Positions 51,222 to 60,077 of a stretch of 64,000 nucleotides of DNA are shown here, one piece after another. The notes beneath the pieces were generated by a model that was not told the DNA's origin, did not search any database, and saw only the letters and a list, made by a program, of their open reading frames with translations. Source of the stretch: Swaminathania salitolerans (GTDB lineage Bacteria; Pseudomonadota; Alphaproteobacteria; Acetobacterales; Acetobacteraceae); NCBI RefSeq assembly GCF_025994315.1, contig NZ_BAQE01000004.1, one strand, 5' to 3'. Within the stretch, counting starts at the first letter, position 1. Each line of letters opens with the position of its first letter. Made by a program: the position numbers and the translations under genes.

Positions 51222-53017
51222 CAGACCAGCATCATGCCTTCTTGTGTGACCTTCGCCGCATTGGCCTCCTGATCGGGGCCGAGCAGCATCTCGTTATGCG
51301 GCGCGCCTGACGGGATCATCGGGAAGCAGTTTTCATCCTGCGCCACGCAGATATCCGCCACCACCGGGCCGTCATGACGCAGCATCTCGTCGATCACGCC
51401 ATCCAGCTCGCCCACGCATGTGGCGCGCAGCCCCTTGCCATGGAAGGCCTCGGCCAGACGGATGAAATCGGGCAGCGCCTCGCTATAGGATTGCGAATAG
51501 CGCGAGCCATGCAGAAGCTCCTGCCACTGGCGCACCATGCCCATATAGCGGTTGTTCAGGATGAACAGCTTCACCGGCAGGCGGTACTGCGCCATGGTGC
51601 CGAGCTCCTGGATATTCATGAGCGTCGAGGCCTCACCGGCGATATCGATCACCAGCGCATCGGGATGCGCCACCTGCGCGCCGACTGCGGCGGGCAGGCC
51701 ATACCCCATCGTGCCGAGGCCGCCCGAGGTCAGCCAGCGATTGGGCTTGTCGAACTGGAAATGCTGCGCGGCCCACATCTGATGCTGGCCGACTTCCGTG
51801 CTCACATACGTATCGCGCCCCAGAGCCTGCGTCGCCTCGTAGAGGCGGCGAATGGCATATTGCGGGCGGATGATGGCGCTCGGGGTCCGGTCCTGAACGA
51901 AACCGAAGGAATCGAGCGCGCGCCAGCCCTCGATCTGCGCCCACCACGGACCCAGATCCTGCCCGTCATCATCCCAGGCGGCCATAAGCGCCTCGATGGT
52001 GCGGCCCACATCGCCGACCAGCGGCACATCCACCCGGATGATCTTGTTGATCTGCGAGGGGTCGATATCGGCATGGACCTTGAACGAGTTGGGCGAGAAC
52101 GCATCCACGCGCCCTGTCACACGGTCGTCGAAACGCGAGCCGAGCGCGATCAGCAGGTCGCAGCCATGCGTGGCCAGATTGGCCTCGTAGCTGCCATGCA
52201 TACCAAGCATACCCAGAAACTGGCGGTCGGTGGTGGGGAAAGCCCCCAGACCCATCAGCGTGGAGGTGACCGGGAAATTGGTGCGGCGGGCGAAGCGACG
52301 CAGGGCGTCCGAGGCAGCGGGGCCGGCATTGATCACGCCGCCACCCGTATAGAGAAGCGGGCGTCTGGCACGCTTCATGGCCGCAATGGTCTGGCGGATC
52401 GCCTCGCCATCGGCGTCCAGATTGGGGCGATACGGGCGATGCAGACGCCCCTCCCCCGGTGCAGGCAGGGGGGCGTTTCCGACCGAGATATCCTTGGGCA
52501 GATCGATCAGCACAGGGCCGGGACGGCCGCCTGCGGCCACCTCGAACGCCTCACGCACGATCGGCGCCAGATCCTGACCGCGACGCACGAGATAATTATG
52601 CTTGGTGGCCGGGCGCGTGATGCCGGTCGTATCGGCTTCCTGAAACGCATCGTTGCCGATCAGCGCCGTAGGCACCTGACCGCACAGACAGACGAGCGGA
52701 ATGGAATCCATCAGCGCATCGACCAGACCGGTCACGGCATTGGTGGCACCAGGGCCGCTGGTGACCAGCACCACGCCCACCTTGCCGGTGGAGCGCGCAT
52801 AGGCTTCCGCCGCATGAACGGCGGCCTGCTCGTGGCGCACCAGAACGTGACGGATACGATCCTGCTTGAACAGCGCATCGTAGATGGGCAGCACCGCGCC
52901 GCCGGGATAGCCGAAAATGACCTCGACACCCTGCTCCACAAGCACGCGCAGGAGCACCTCGGCACCGTTGAGCGGCGCTGTCGAAGTTTTTCCGTTCTGC
53001 TGTGTTGACGCGTTCAT
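51221..53017 (-). CDS. ilvB: Acetolactate synthase large (catalytic) subunit
   Basis: A 598-residue thiamine diphosphate enzyme. It has VEVIFGYPGGAVLPIYDAL with the activating Glu in the following RHEQAAVHAAEAYARSTG, GPGATNAVTGLVDALMDSIPLV, GKVG-type FAD loops, and the ThDP/Mg segment VIDIAGEASTLMNIQEL. In that last motif Glu stands where many enzymes have Asp (GDAS/GDGS); I recall the GEAS form from other alphaproteobacteria, so activity is probably kept. It joins pyruvate to pyruvate or 2-oxobutyrate. AAAGGGG lies before the ATG, 32 bp after miaA. No leader peptide or attenuator was seen. Confidence 0.96.
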   Translation of the reverse strand: MNASTQQNGKTSTAPLNGAEVLLRVLVEQGVEVIFGYPGGAVLPIYDALFKQDRIRHVLVRHEQAAVHAAEAYARSTGKVGVVLVTSGPGATNAVTGLVDALMDSIPLVCLCGQVPTALIGNDAFQEADTTGITRPATKHNYLVRRGQDLAPIVREAFEVAAGGRPGPVLIDLPKDISVGNAPLPAPGEGRLHRPYRPNLDADGEAIRQTIAAMKRARRPLLYTGGGVINAGPAASDALRRFARRTNFPVTSTLMGLGAFPTTDRQFLGMLGMHGSYEANLATHGCDLLIALGSRFDDRVTGRVDAFSPNSFKVHADIDPSQINKIIRVDVPLVGDVGRTIEALMAAWDDDGQDLGPWWAQIEGWRALDSFGFVQDRTPSAIIRPQYAIRRLYEATQALGRDTYVSTEVGQHQMWAAQHFQFDKPNRWLTSGGLGTMGYGLPAAVGAQVAHPDALVIDIAGEASTLMNIQELGTMAQYRLPVKLFILNNRYMGMVRQWQELLHGSRYSQSYSEALPDFIRLAEAFHGKGLRATCVGELDGVIDEMLRHDGPVVADICVAQDENCFPMIPSGAPHNEMLLGPDQEANAAKVTQEGMMLV

Positions 53018-53049
53018 GCGAGCGCACCCCTTTCATTGAGCGGGCGGGT

Positions 53050-54048
53050 TTATGATGGGTGTAAGGATTCGTCAATGGTCGATTGTATGAAAGTTGCTAT
53101 TTTCTCGAATTCCCTTTTCGAAAATTGCGTACCATCCACATAACGTTGCAAGGAAATCATGCAGTCCTGCTCTGCGCCCAGCGCATGGTGGTTGAACCAC
53201 GTCGCCTGGCGCCGCGTGTATTGGCCGGTGGCGATCACGGCGCGGGCGACAGCGTCTTCCATCGCAAGATTTCCGGCAAGGGCGGCGCCCAGTTCCGGCA
53301 CGCCATGGGCGCGCATGGCGGGCAGGGCGGGCGAAAGACCCCGCGCCATGAGGCGTTCGACCTCTTCCATGGCGCCCATGGCCATCATGCGCGAAAACCG
53401 TTCCGCAATCGCCGCGCGCAGCGTGTCGCGCGGTGGATCGAGCCTGACGGATACGAAGCGGAACGGTGCCGGGGGCAGTCCCGGCTGGCTGCGCCAGTAG
53501 GTCAGCCCGCGCCCCGTCCCGCGCAGCACCTCCAGCGCGCGGGCCACACGCTGGCTGTCGGCAGGCCTCAGGGTCTGCGCGGTATCGGGGTCGTCGCGCA
53601 GCAGCATGGCATGCGCCCCTTCGCTCCCCTCGCTTTCGACGAGCGCGCGCGCCCAGTCGCGCGCCGCATCGCCGGGGTCGGGCACCTCGACCAGCCCCCC
53701 GAGCAAGGCACGCAGATACATCCCCGTACCGCCGCAGATTATAGGCATAAGGCCCTGCGCATGCGCAGCTGTCATTTCCGCCAGAGCCGCCTCGCGCCAC
53801 CAGGCGACGCTACCGGGGCAGGCCGCATCGAGCACGCCATAGAGGCGGTGCGGCGCGCGCGCCTCGTCCTGCGCATCGGGACGGGCGGTCAGCACATGAA
53901 GATCGGCATAGACCTGCATGGAATCCGCATTGATGACGGCCCCGCGAAACCGTTCGGCAAGAGCGAGCGCAAGCCCCGACTTGCCCGAACAGGTGGGCCC
54001 CGCCACAATGAGGGCTGTCGGGGCGAGGGCAAACCGGGCGTCAGCCAT
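53050..54048 (-). CDS. miaA: tRNA dimethylallyltransferase
   Basis: A 332-residue enzyme with the P-loop GPTCSGKSGLALALAERF, the substrate segment INADSMQVYADLHVLTARP, CGGTGMYLRALLGGL and the tRNA-binding C-terminal YTRRQATWFNHH. It adds a dimethylallyl group to A37 of tRNAs reading UNN codons. ATG 54048 is chosen; a TTG six codons earlier is possible. It is divergent from serB, 41 bp apart, and reads into ilvB. Confidence 0.95.
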   Translation of the reverse strand: MADARFALAPTALIVAGPTCSGKSGLALALAERFRGAVINADSMQVYADLHVLTARPDAQDEARAPHRLYGVLDAACPGSVAWWREAALAEMTAAHAQGLMPIICGGTGMYLRALLGGLVEVPDPGDAARDWARALVESEGSEGAHAMLLRDDPDTAQTLRPADSQRVARALEVLRGTGRGLTYWRSQPGLPPAPFRFVSVRLDPPRDTLRAAIAERFSRMMAMGAMEEVERLMARGLSPALPAMRAHGVPELGAALAGNLAMEDAVARAVIATGQYTRRQATWFNHHALGAEQDCMISLQRYVDGTQFSKREFEKIATFIQSTIDESLHPS

Positions 54049-54089
54049 GCTGTCTTGCTGTCCCAAGCGTTTCTACCAGATGGGCCAAG

Positions 54090-54980
54090 ATGACCTTACC
54101 TTACGTTCTCGTTCTCGTTGCCGACCCTGCACAGGGCACCCTGTCCAAAGATGCCATCGACATTGCGCGGAACATGGTCAAGGGCAAGAACCCCATCGTG
54201 CTTTCGCCGGGCGAGGCGGTCGAGATACCGTGCCCTGCCCCGTCGCCCGGCGCACCGACCATCGCGACCATTCGCGCAACGCTTGCCCGTTACAGGACCG
54301 ATGCGCTGATGGTCAAAAGCCGTGGCAGACGCAAGGCGGTCCTGATCGCCGATATGGACAGCACGATTCTCGCCGGGGAGACCCTCGACGAGCTCGCCGC
54401 CCTTCTGGGCTGCGGTGACGAGGTTGCGGAGCTGACCCGGCAATCGATGAACGGTACGCTGGATTTCGAGGACTCTCTCCGGGCGCGCGTCGCCCTGCTG
54501 AAGGGTCGTGAAACCGGCGTTCTCGAAGCCGTCTGGGAGTCTTCGCATCTGAATGCAGGCGCGCGCTGCCTCGTCCAGACCATGCGCGCCAACAACGCCC
54601 GCACCGCGCTCGTCTCCGGTGGCTTCACCTGGTTTACGTCCAGAGTGGCCGAGGCCTGCGGCTTCGACGAGCATCACGGCAATGTTCTCGGCATGGATGC
54701 AAACCGGTTCACGGGCGCGCTCGATGCCCCCGTACTCGGCCCCGACAGCAAACAGGAGCATCTCGAACGGCTTCTGGACGAGCGCGGCGTCAAGGCGTCG
54801 GCTGCCCTGGCGACAGGAGACGGGGCGAACGATCTCCCGATGCTGGCTCTGGCCGGTCTGGGAATCGCCTACAAGGCCAAGCCCAGAATCCGCCAGATGA
54901 TCGACATGCAGGTCAATCACTCAACCCTGCGTGCCCATCTGTTCGCTCAGGGTTATCCGGCAAGCGTTTTCGTGGAGTAA
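54090..54980 (+). CDS. serB: Phosphoserine phosphatase
   Basis: A 296-residue HAD phosphatase. After an N-terminal regulatory-like domain (1-80) come the nucleophile motif DMDSTILAGETLDELA (Asp88-x-Asp), the Ser/Thr motif ALVSGGFTWFTSRVA, the Lys in GPDSKQEHL and the acidic motif ATGDGANDLPML. It makes the last step of serine synthesis. The ribosome site is weak. The divergent serB / miaA-ilvB-ilvH arrangement is common in acetic acid bacteria and relatives. Confidence 0.95.
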   Translation: MTLPYVLVLVADPAQGTLSKDAIDIARNMVKGKNPIVLSPGEAVEIPCPAPSPGAPTIATIRATLARYRTDALMVKSRGRRKAVLIADMDSTILAGETLDELAALLGCGDEVAELTRQSMNGTLDFEDSLRARVALLKGRETGVLEAVWESSHLNAGARCLVQTMRANNARTALVSGGFTWFTSRVAEACGFDEHHGNVLGMDANRFTGALDAPVLGPDSKQEHLERLLDERGVKASAALATGDGANDLPMLALAGLGIAYKAKPRIRQMIDMQVNHSTLRAHLFAQGYPASVFVE

Positions 54981-54986
54981 AGGGTC

Positions 54987-55029
54987 ATGGGGCGCTGCCC
55001 CATCCCCCGGGAAGGGGCGCACCCCTTTC
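54987..55029 (+). terminator. Two consecutive hairpins after serB
   Basis: ATGGGGC-GCT-GCCCCAT (54987-55003) and AAGGGG-CGCA-CCCCTT (55012-55027) follow the serB stop, the second ending in TTTC. They separate serB from the convergent small regulator gene. Confidence 0.65.
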
Positions 55030-55041
55030 ATCCCCTTCTTT

Positions 55042-55230
55042 CTATGGGGTGAAGATGGCCTCGATGCTCATATCGAAGATTTTCGCGATGGCGAAAGCCA
55101 GAGGCAGGCTCGGGTCGTAACGCCCGTTCTCGATCGCATTGATGGTCTGGCGCGAGACGCCCAGCGCCTCGGCCAGCGCATTCTGGCTGAGCCCCTGAGC
55201 CAGACGCAGATCGCGCATGCGGTTTTTCAC
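55042..55230 (-). CDS. Small XRE-family transcriptional regulator
   Basis: A 62-residue helix-turn-helix protein: VKNRMRDLRLAQGLSQNAL, AEALGVSRQTINAIENGRYDPSLPLAFAIA and KIFDMSIEAIFTP. It belongs to the single-domain HTH group in which a GTG or ATG comes just before K-N-R. GTG 55230 has GGAAAT six bases upstream; ATG 55218 would cut into the first helix. Such regulators usually follow a small membrane-protein gene. Here only a 30-odd codon open stretch with a hydrophobic end (ALRAFAVWPIMGSLWFVSAV) overlaps its start, perhaps a remnant. Confidence 0.88.
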   Translation of the reverse strand: MKNRMRDLRLAQGLSQNALAEALGVSRQTINAIENGRYDPSLPLAFAIAKIFDMSIEAIFTP

Positions 55231-55409
55231 CGGTATTTCCGGTTGGTAAAGACAGCGCTGACAAACCACAGGCTCCCCATGATCGGCCAGACAGCGAAAG
55301 CGCGCAGAGCCAGATCTGCGAAGGACTCCCGCCCTCTGGCAGGTTCAGGGCGAAGCCCCCGGAGTGCCGGGTTTCACAAGGGCGTCGCGTCTTTCGGGAA
55401 AACCGCGTT

Positions 55410-56561
55410 TCACGGGCAGTCGGACGAAATCGACTCTCCCTTGAGACTCCGATCGGCAAAGGATGCGGCCTCGCTTGCGGCTGCGTTCAGCAAGGGGGAG
55501 TGCTCGACGCGATAGCGATGCACGCTGACCCGTGTGCCCGCGGAGCACAGGGCCTGCTTCAGCTTCTCCTGCTGGGTGGGCGGCACCTGGGTATCTCCGG
55601 TGGCGATGCCCAGCATGACCGGGGGAGCGAGCCTGAGCGAAGGATAGCGCGCCCATTGCAGCGCGGGGGCGAGCGCGTTTTCCGCATCGGGCTGGAACGT
55701 CGTATCGGGTGTGAGACCCGCATGCTCCACCGCTCCGAAGAACTCGCTGCGACAGAGTCTGGAGGCCTTGCGGTAATAGGGCAGTGCCTTGGGTTTGAAG
55801 GCGGTAGACGGATCGAAAGACGGATCTGCGGCGCCGAGCGAAGCGCCCAGAAGCAGCCCGTACACGACACCGGGTGCGAAGCGATGCGGGCCATGGGCGT
55901 GCGTCAGGATATGACCGGAATCTCCATCGAAATAAGGCGCCCCCAGAGCGATCGCCCCCTTGATCTGCAAGCTCGGCGCATAGGATCCGGCAAGAGATGC
56001 CGCAGCCAGCACTGCCTGCGCGCCCTGGTCGTGCCCCATCAGCACGACATGTCCGCTCAGCGCGCTGAAACGCCGCCGGGCTGCGCGCACGGAATCCAGC
56101 ACGGCCATGGCCTCCGACCGCGAGTCGAGATAGAGCGGCGCGCCGGGTTCACCCAGACCGGGATAATCCGTGGCGACCACGGCATAGCCGCGTCGCAGCC
56201 AGGCGCCGTAGAACCGTGCCTGCGGCCCGCCGATCCCCATGACCGAAGGGGCGCAGGTCAGACCGATACCGCTCGTCCCGTGTGCCCAGGCGAGAACCGG
56301 CCACCCACCTGCGGGGGGTGTTCCCTGCGGGATCATCACCTCGGCAGACACGGCAACGAGACGGGTCCGGTCCTGTGCGTTCGTGCTCCGATAGGCCATG
56401 CGATAGGCCGATCCCGGTATGGCGACGTGCTTGCGATCGAGCTTGATCGCCTGCCCGGCCGCGACAGGGGCGAAACGCGATTCGGCGTCCTCATCCGCAT
56501 CCATGGCACAGGCGGCGAGGGTCAGGGCTGAGATCGCCATTACGGCACATACAGAACGCAT
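55410..56561 (-). CDS. Lipoprotein alpha/beta hydrolase (secretory lipase-like) with Asp at the nucleophile elbow
   Basis: A 383-residue predicted lipoprotein. The signal peptide ends in the lipobox LAAC (Cys18), so it is anchored in the envelope. The alpha/beta hydrolase fold shows the oxyanion segment WAHGTSGIG, the strand VVATDYPGLG, the nucleophile elbow GHDQG (176-180), GIATGDTQVPPTQQ (Asp323) and VEHSPL (His354). Where lipases and esterases have Ser, this protein has Asp178 (codon GAC), as in haloalkane dehalogenases and epoxide hydrolases. Overall similarity is to secretory-lipase-type hydrolases. ATG 56561 follows AGAGAAG. Substrate unknown. Confidence 0.82.
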   Translation of the reverse strand: MRSVCAVMAISALTLAACAMDADEDAESRFAPVAAGQAIKLDRKHVAIPGSAYRMAYRSTNAQDRTRLVAVSAEVMIPQGTPPAGGWPVLAWAHGTSGIGLTCAPSVMGIGGPQARFYGAWLRRGYAVVATDYPGLGEPGAPLYLDSRSEAMAVLDSVRAARRRFSALSGHVVLMGHDQGAQAVLAAASLAGSYAPSLQIKGAIALGAPYFDGDSGHILTHAHGPHRFAPGVVYGLLLGASLGAADPSFDPSTAFKPKALPYYRKASRLCRSEFFGAVEHAGLTPDTTFQPDAENALAPALQWARYPSLRLAPPVMLGIATGDTQVPPTQQEKLKQALCSAGTRVSVHRYRVEHSPLLNAAASEAASFADRSLKGESISSDCP

Positions 56562-57059
56562 CGCTTCTCTTCGTTGTTGAATTCGAGGGGGCTGATTTCG
56601 GACGGGCTGATTTCGGAGGAACTGATTCGGCGGGGGAGGCAAAGCCGGGGAAGAACGACAGGACGGCGATGCGACCCGGCGCGGAAAACGCAGGATGACG
56701 GGCACGGTTCGCAACGCCCTGCAAAGACCCGGCCTTGCAGGAAGCCAGGGAACGATGCCCGAGCCCGGGCCACGCCGTAAAGAGCCGCCCATGGTCACCC
56801 GAACGTGAAACCACCCCCATAGGACGGGAATATTTTTTCTCTTATTTGTAAGAAAGGGAATGCGGGTTTCCTTTTCTTGTCGTCTTTCCATTTTCGTTCC
56901 CGTCACCAACGCCAACGACGCCATGCCGGGAGGGTGGACGCCTCTGTTTCATTTCCGATACCGGTCCGGCGAGAGAACAGGGCAGAGATCCCGCCCGGAT
57001 CGGCCTTTTCCAGTCAGGCACCACATACTGCGATCATCGCAGGTGAGAGGAGCAGCATC
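56562..57059. other. 498-bp divergent intergenic region
   Basis: No gene is supported between the hydrolase and mmsA. Near the hydrolase start a tandem GGGCTGATTTCGGA occurs twice with a weaker third copy (about 56588-56632). An AT-rich patch at 56826-56860 is a candidate promoter region for mmsA. Confidence 0.55.
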
Positions 57060-58556
57060 ATGAGCACTCTGATTCAGCATTTCATCAACGGGGCGCGCTG
57101 CGACGGTCACGGGACCGCACGGGGCGATGTCTTCAATCCGGCGACCGGAAAGGTGACCGGACAACTCGTTCTGGGCACGACGCAGGATGTCGATGACGCG
57201 GTCTCGGCCGCACAGGCCGCCTTTCCGGCCTGGTCCCAGACCACGCCTCTGGCGCGCGCGCGCATTCTCTTCCGCTTCCGCGATCTGATCGAAAAACACG
57301 CGCGCGATCTCGCTGCCGTCATCACCTCCGAACACGGGAAGGTCCTGTCGGACGCACTGGGCGAAGTCACACGCGGCATGGAGGTCGTGGAGTTCGCGAC
57401 CGGCGCGCCGGAACTCCTGAAAGGAGAGTTTACCGAACAGGTCGGCCGTGGAATCGATGCCTGGTCCATGCGGCAGCCTCTGGGCGTGGTCGCCGGAATC
57501 ACGCCCTTCAACTTCCCGGTCATGGTGCCGCTCTGGATGGCCCCCATGGCACTGGCCTGCGGTAACTGCTTCATCCTCAAACCCTCGGAACGCGATCCCT
57601 CGGCCTCGCTCGTTCTGGCCGACCTCCTGAAACAGGCCGGATTGCCCGACGGCGTGTTCCAGGTGGTTCATGGCGACAAGACCGTAGTGGATGCCCTGCT
57701 CCGTCATGACGGCGTACAGGCCATCAGCTTCGTCGGTTCCACCCCCATTGCGCGCTATATCCACGAGACGGGTATCGCCAGCGGCAAGCGGGTGCAGGCG
57801 CTGGGTGGGGCCAAGAACCACGCCGTGATCATGCCCGATTGCGATCTCGACAAGACGGTCGACGCCCTCATGGGGGCGGCTTACGGCTCTGCCGGAGAAC
57901 GCTGCATGGCGATTTCGGTCGCCGTTGCTGTCGGGCCGGTTGCCGATGCCCTGGTGGAAAAGCTGGTGCCGCGCGTCAAGGCGCTCAAGATCGGCAGCGG
58001 AACGGAAGAGGCGACGGAGATGGGGCCTCTGGTCACGAAGGCGCATCGCGACAAGGTCGCCGCCTATGTGACCGCAGGCGCCGAGGAAGGGGCGACGCTT
58101 CTGGTCGACGGTCGCGGTTTCGAACCGGACCGGGAGCCGGGCGGGTTCTTCCTTGGCGGGTCTCTCTTCGATCATGTCACCCCCGGGATGCGCATCTATC
58201 GCGAGGAGATCTTCGGTCCGGTTCTGGCAATCGTCCGGGTGCCCGATTTCGAGACCGCGCTGAAGCTGGTCAACGATCATGAATTCGGAAACGGAACGGC
58301 CATCTTCACCCGTGACGGCGACAGCGCACGCGCTTTCACCCACCGGGTCCAGGCGGGCATGGTCGGCGTCAATGTTCCCATTCCCGTGCCGATGGCCTTC
58401 CACTCCTTCGGCGGGTGGAAAGCCTCGCTGTTCGGCGACCATCACATGCATGGAGCCGAAGGCGTGCGCTTCTTCACCAGATACAAGGCCGTCACCTCGC
58501 GCTGGCCGACAGGCATACGGCAGGGCGCGGATTTCGTGATGCCGACCCTGGGCTGA
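57060..58556 (+). CDS. mmsA: Methylmalonate-semialdehyde dehydrogenase (CoA-acylating)
   Basis: A 498-residue aldehyde dehydrogenase of the MmsA type: FINGARCDGHGTARGDVFNPATG at the N-terminus, ITPFNFPVMVPLWMAPMALACGNCFILKPSERDPS, FVGSTPIARYIHETG, the catalytic Cys in GSAGERCMAISVAVAVG and NGTAIFTRDGDSARAF. The absence of the usual catalytic Glu region of other ALDHs (here LGGAKNHAVIMPD) is typical of the CoA-dependent MmsA group. It converts (methyl)malonate semialdehyde to propionyl- or acetyl-CoA in valine, inositol or beta-alanine breakdown. GAGAGGAG precedes the ATG. No other genes of those pathways are adjacent. Confidence 0.95.
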   Translation: MSTLIQHFINGARCDGHGTARGDVFNPATGKVTGQLVLGTTQDVDDAVSAAQAAFPAWSQTTPLARARILFRFRDLIEKHARDLAAVITSEHGKVLSDALGEVTRGMEVVEFATGAPELLKGEFTEQVGRGIDAWSMRQPLGVVAGITPFNFPVMVPLWMAPMALACGNCFILKPSERDPSASLVLADLLKQAGLPDGVFQVVHGDKTVVDALLRHDGVQAISFVGSTPIARYIHETGIASGKRVQALGGAKNHAVIMPDCDLDKTVDALMGAAYGSAGERCMAISVAVAVGPVADALVEKLVPRVKALKIGSGTEEATEMGPLVTKAHRDKVAAYVTAGAEEGATLLVDGRGFEPDREPGGFFLGGSLFDHVTPGMRIYREEIFGPVLAIVRVPDFETALKLVNDHEFGNGTAIFTRDGDSARAFTHRVQAGMVGVNVPIPVPMAFHSFGGWKASLFGDHHMHGAEGVRFFTRYKAVTSRWPTGIRQGADFVMPTLG

Positions 58557-58579
58557 TCGCGCGCCGCAAAATGGCCACG

Positions 58580-58613
58580 AACGGGCGCGAGGCATGTCGT
58601 CTCGCGCCCGTTT
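58580..58613 (+). terminator. Rho-independent terminator after mmsA
   Basis: AACGGGCGCGAG (58580-58591) and CTCGCGCCCGTT (58601-58612) form a perfect 12-bp stem with a nine-base loop and a short T run. Confidence 0.75.
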
Positions 58614-58717
58614 CACGTCACGGCTCTGCGTTGCGGCGCTTTGCCTGTGCGAAAACTCGGGCTATGTCCGAAGCCCTGAGCGGGTCACTCTGGCCCGGAA
58701 AGCAGTAAGGATATTCC

Positions 58718-58975
58718 ATGAGCGACACCATGCCAGACCGTCTGAGCGCAACACCGGGCAGCCCGTTTCACGACGAGGCCCTGCTCGAGAAGGGAATCGG
58801 CATCCGTTTCAACGGCGAAGAGCGGACCAATGTCGAGGAATACTGCATCAGCGAAGGCTGGGTCCGCCTTGCCGTCGGCAAGACGCTCGATCGCAAGGGC
58901 CGTCCGATGACGATCAAGGTTTCGGGCACGGTCGAGGCCTGGATCAAGGGCACCGGAGAAGACGGCAAGGAGTAG
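58718..58975 (+). CDS. DUF3297 family protein
   Basis: An 85-residue protein starting MSDTMPDRLSATPGSPFHDEALLEKGIGIRFNG (in part) and containing EERTNVEEYCISEGWVRL and GRPMTIKVSGTVEAW, the DUF3297 pattern. It is a small cytoplasmic protein of unknown function. AAGGATATTCC precedes the ATG. The nucleoside hydrolase gene starts four bases after its stop and uses its last codons as ribosome site, so both are on one message. Confidence 0.92.
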   Translation: MSDTMPDRLSATPGSPFHDEALLEKGIGIRFNGEERTNVEEYCISEGWVRLAVGKTLDRKGRPMTIKVSGTVEAWIKGTGEDGKE

Positions 58976-58979
58976 GCCC

Positions 58980-59924
58980 ATGACGCCCACGCGGATCATC
59001 ATCGACACCGATCCCGGTCAGGACGACGCCGTCGCCATTCTTCTGGCGCTGGCCTCGCCGGAGGATATCGCGGTCGAGGCGATCCTGACCGTGGGCGGCA
59101 ATAGCGGCATCGCCAACACGACGCGCAATGCCGCGGCCATTCTCGAGCTGGCGGGGCGCACCGATATCCCCCTGCATAGCGGGTGCGACCTGCCCCTGAC
59201 CCGCCCGCCCGTGAGGGCCGATCATGTGCATGGCGAAAGCGGGCTGGACGGTGCGGATCTGCCTGCTCCCGTCAAACGGGCGGATTCTCCCCATGCCGTG
59301 GATTTCCTGATCGAGACCCTGCGCCACGAGCCCGAGGGAAGCCTGACCATCGTGACCCTCGGGCCGATGACGAATCTCGCAACCGCGCTGGTGCAGGCGC
59401 CCGATATCGCGCCGCGGATCAACCGGGTCGTCTCCATGCTGGGCGCCTGTTTCGAGGGCGGCAACATCACGCCCAATGCCGAATTCAATGCCTATGTCGA
59501 TCCCGAGGCCGCTGCAATCGTGCTCGGCGCGGGCATTCCCGTGGTGCTCCTGCCTCTGGACGTGACCCACAAGGTTCTCACGACCCCGGCACGCCTGGGC
59601 CGTATCAGGGCCCTCGGCAATGCCGCCGGACGATGTGTCGGCGGAATGCTGGGGTTCTCGGAGCGGTTCGACCTCCAGAAATACAACTGGCCCGGCGCCC
59701 CGCTGCACGATCCCTGCACGATCATGTGGCTGCTTCGACCCGACCTCTTCCAGGGGAGACAGGTCAATGTCGAGATCGAGACGCAAAGCCCCCTCTCCTC
59801 CGGCCAGACGGTGGTGGATTACTGGAGCGTGACCGGTCGCCCCGCCAATGCGCTCTATCTGCGTGATGTCGATTCCGACGGTTTCTATGCCGTTCTGACG
59901 GAGAGACTGGCCCGACTGCCCTGA
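58980..59924 (+). CDS. Inosine-uridine preferring nucleoside hydrolase (IUNH)
   Basis: A 314-residue IUNH-fold enzyme. The N-terminal calcium-binding motif IIDTDPGQDDAVAILLAL (residues 7-24) is exact, followed by ILTVGGNSG, HVHGESGLDG, the strand MTNLATALVQAP, EFNAYVDPEAAAIVL with the Asn/Asp ligands, LPLDVTHKVL and LHDPCTIMWLL. It hydrolyses ribonucleosides to ribose and base. AAGGAG lies within the end of the DUF3297 gene. The stop codon is inside the first unit of a short repeat array. Confidence 0.94.
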   Translation: MTPTRIIIDTDPGQDDAVAILLALASPEDIAVEAILTVGGNSGIANTTRNAAAILELAGRTDIPLHSGCDLPLTRPPVRADHVHGESGLDGADLPAPVKRADSPHAVDFLIETLRHEPEGSLTIVTLGPMTNLATALVQAPDIAPRINRVVSMLGACFEGGNITPNAEFNAYVDPEAAAIVLGAGIPVVLLPLDVTHKVLTTPARLGRIRALGNAAGRCVGGMLGFSERFDLQKYNWPGAPLHDPCTIMWLLRPDLFQGRQVNVEIETQSPLSSGQTVVDYWSVTGRPANALYLRDVDSDGFYAVLTERLARLP

Positions 59925-59987
59925 TCCGGTCGAGCCGCGATCCGGTCGGGCCTGATCCGACCTGACCGGGCCTGATCTGTCCCGGGC
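59921..59987. repeat. Degenerate 14-20 bp tandem repeat covering a stop codon
   Basis: CTGATCCGGTCGAGC, CGATCCGGTCGGGC, CTGATCCGACCTGACCGGGC and CTGATCTGTCCCGGGC follow one another. The TGA of the nucleoside hydrolase gene (59922-59924) is in the first unit. Convergent junction. Confidence 0.75.
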
Positions 59988-60077
59988 CGACCTTGCGGAG
60001 ACTTCCGGAGACATGGGGGCCGATCGGTGCGATACGGCGCGATTGCGCCTTCGTCGCGCCGCCCGGCACAGGCGCGG

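Noticed and set aside
51221..53050. Attenuator or leader peptide for ilvB
   Set aside because: Only 32 bp separate miaA from ilvB, with no Ile/Leu/Val-rich peptide and no paired hairpins.
55231..55368. Open stretch before the XRE gene ending in a hydrophobic segment and overlapping its GTG
   Set aside because: It has no ATG or GTG before the hydrophobic part and is too short; it may be the remnant of the membrane-protein gene that often precedes such regulators, but this cannot be shown.
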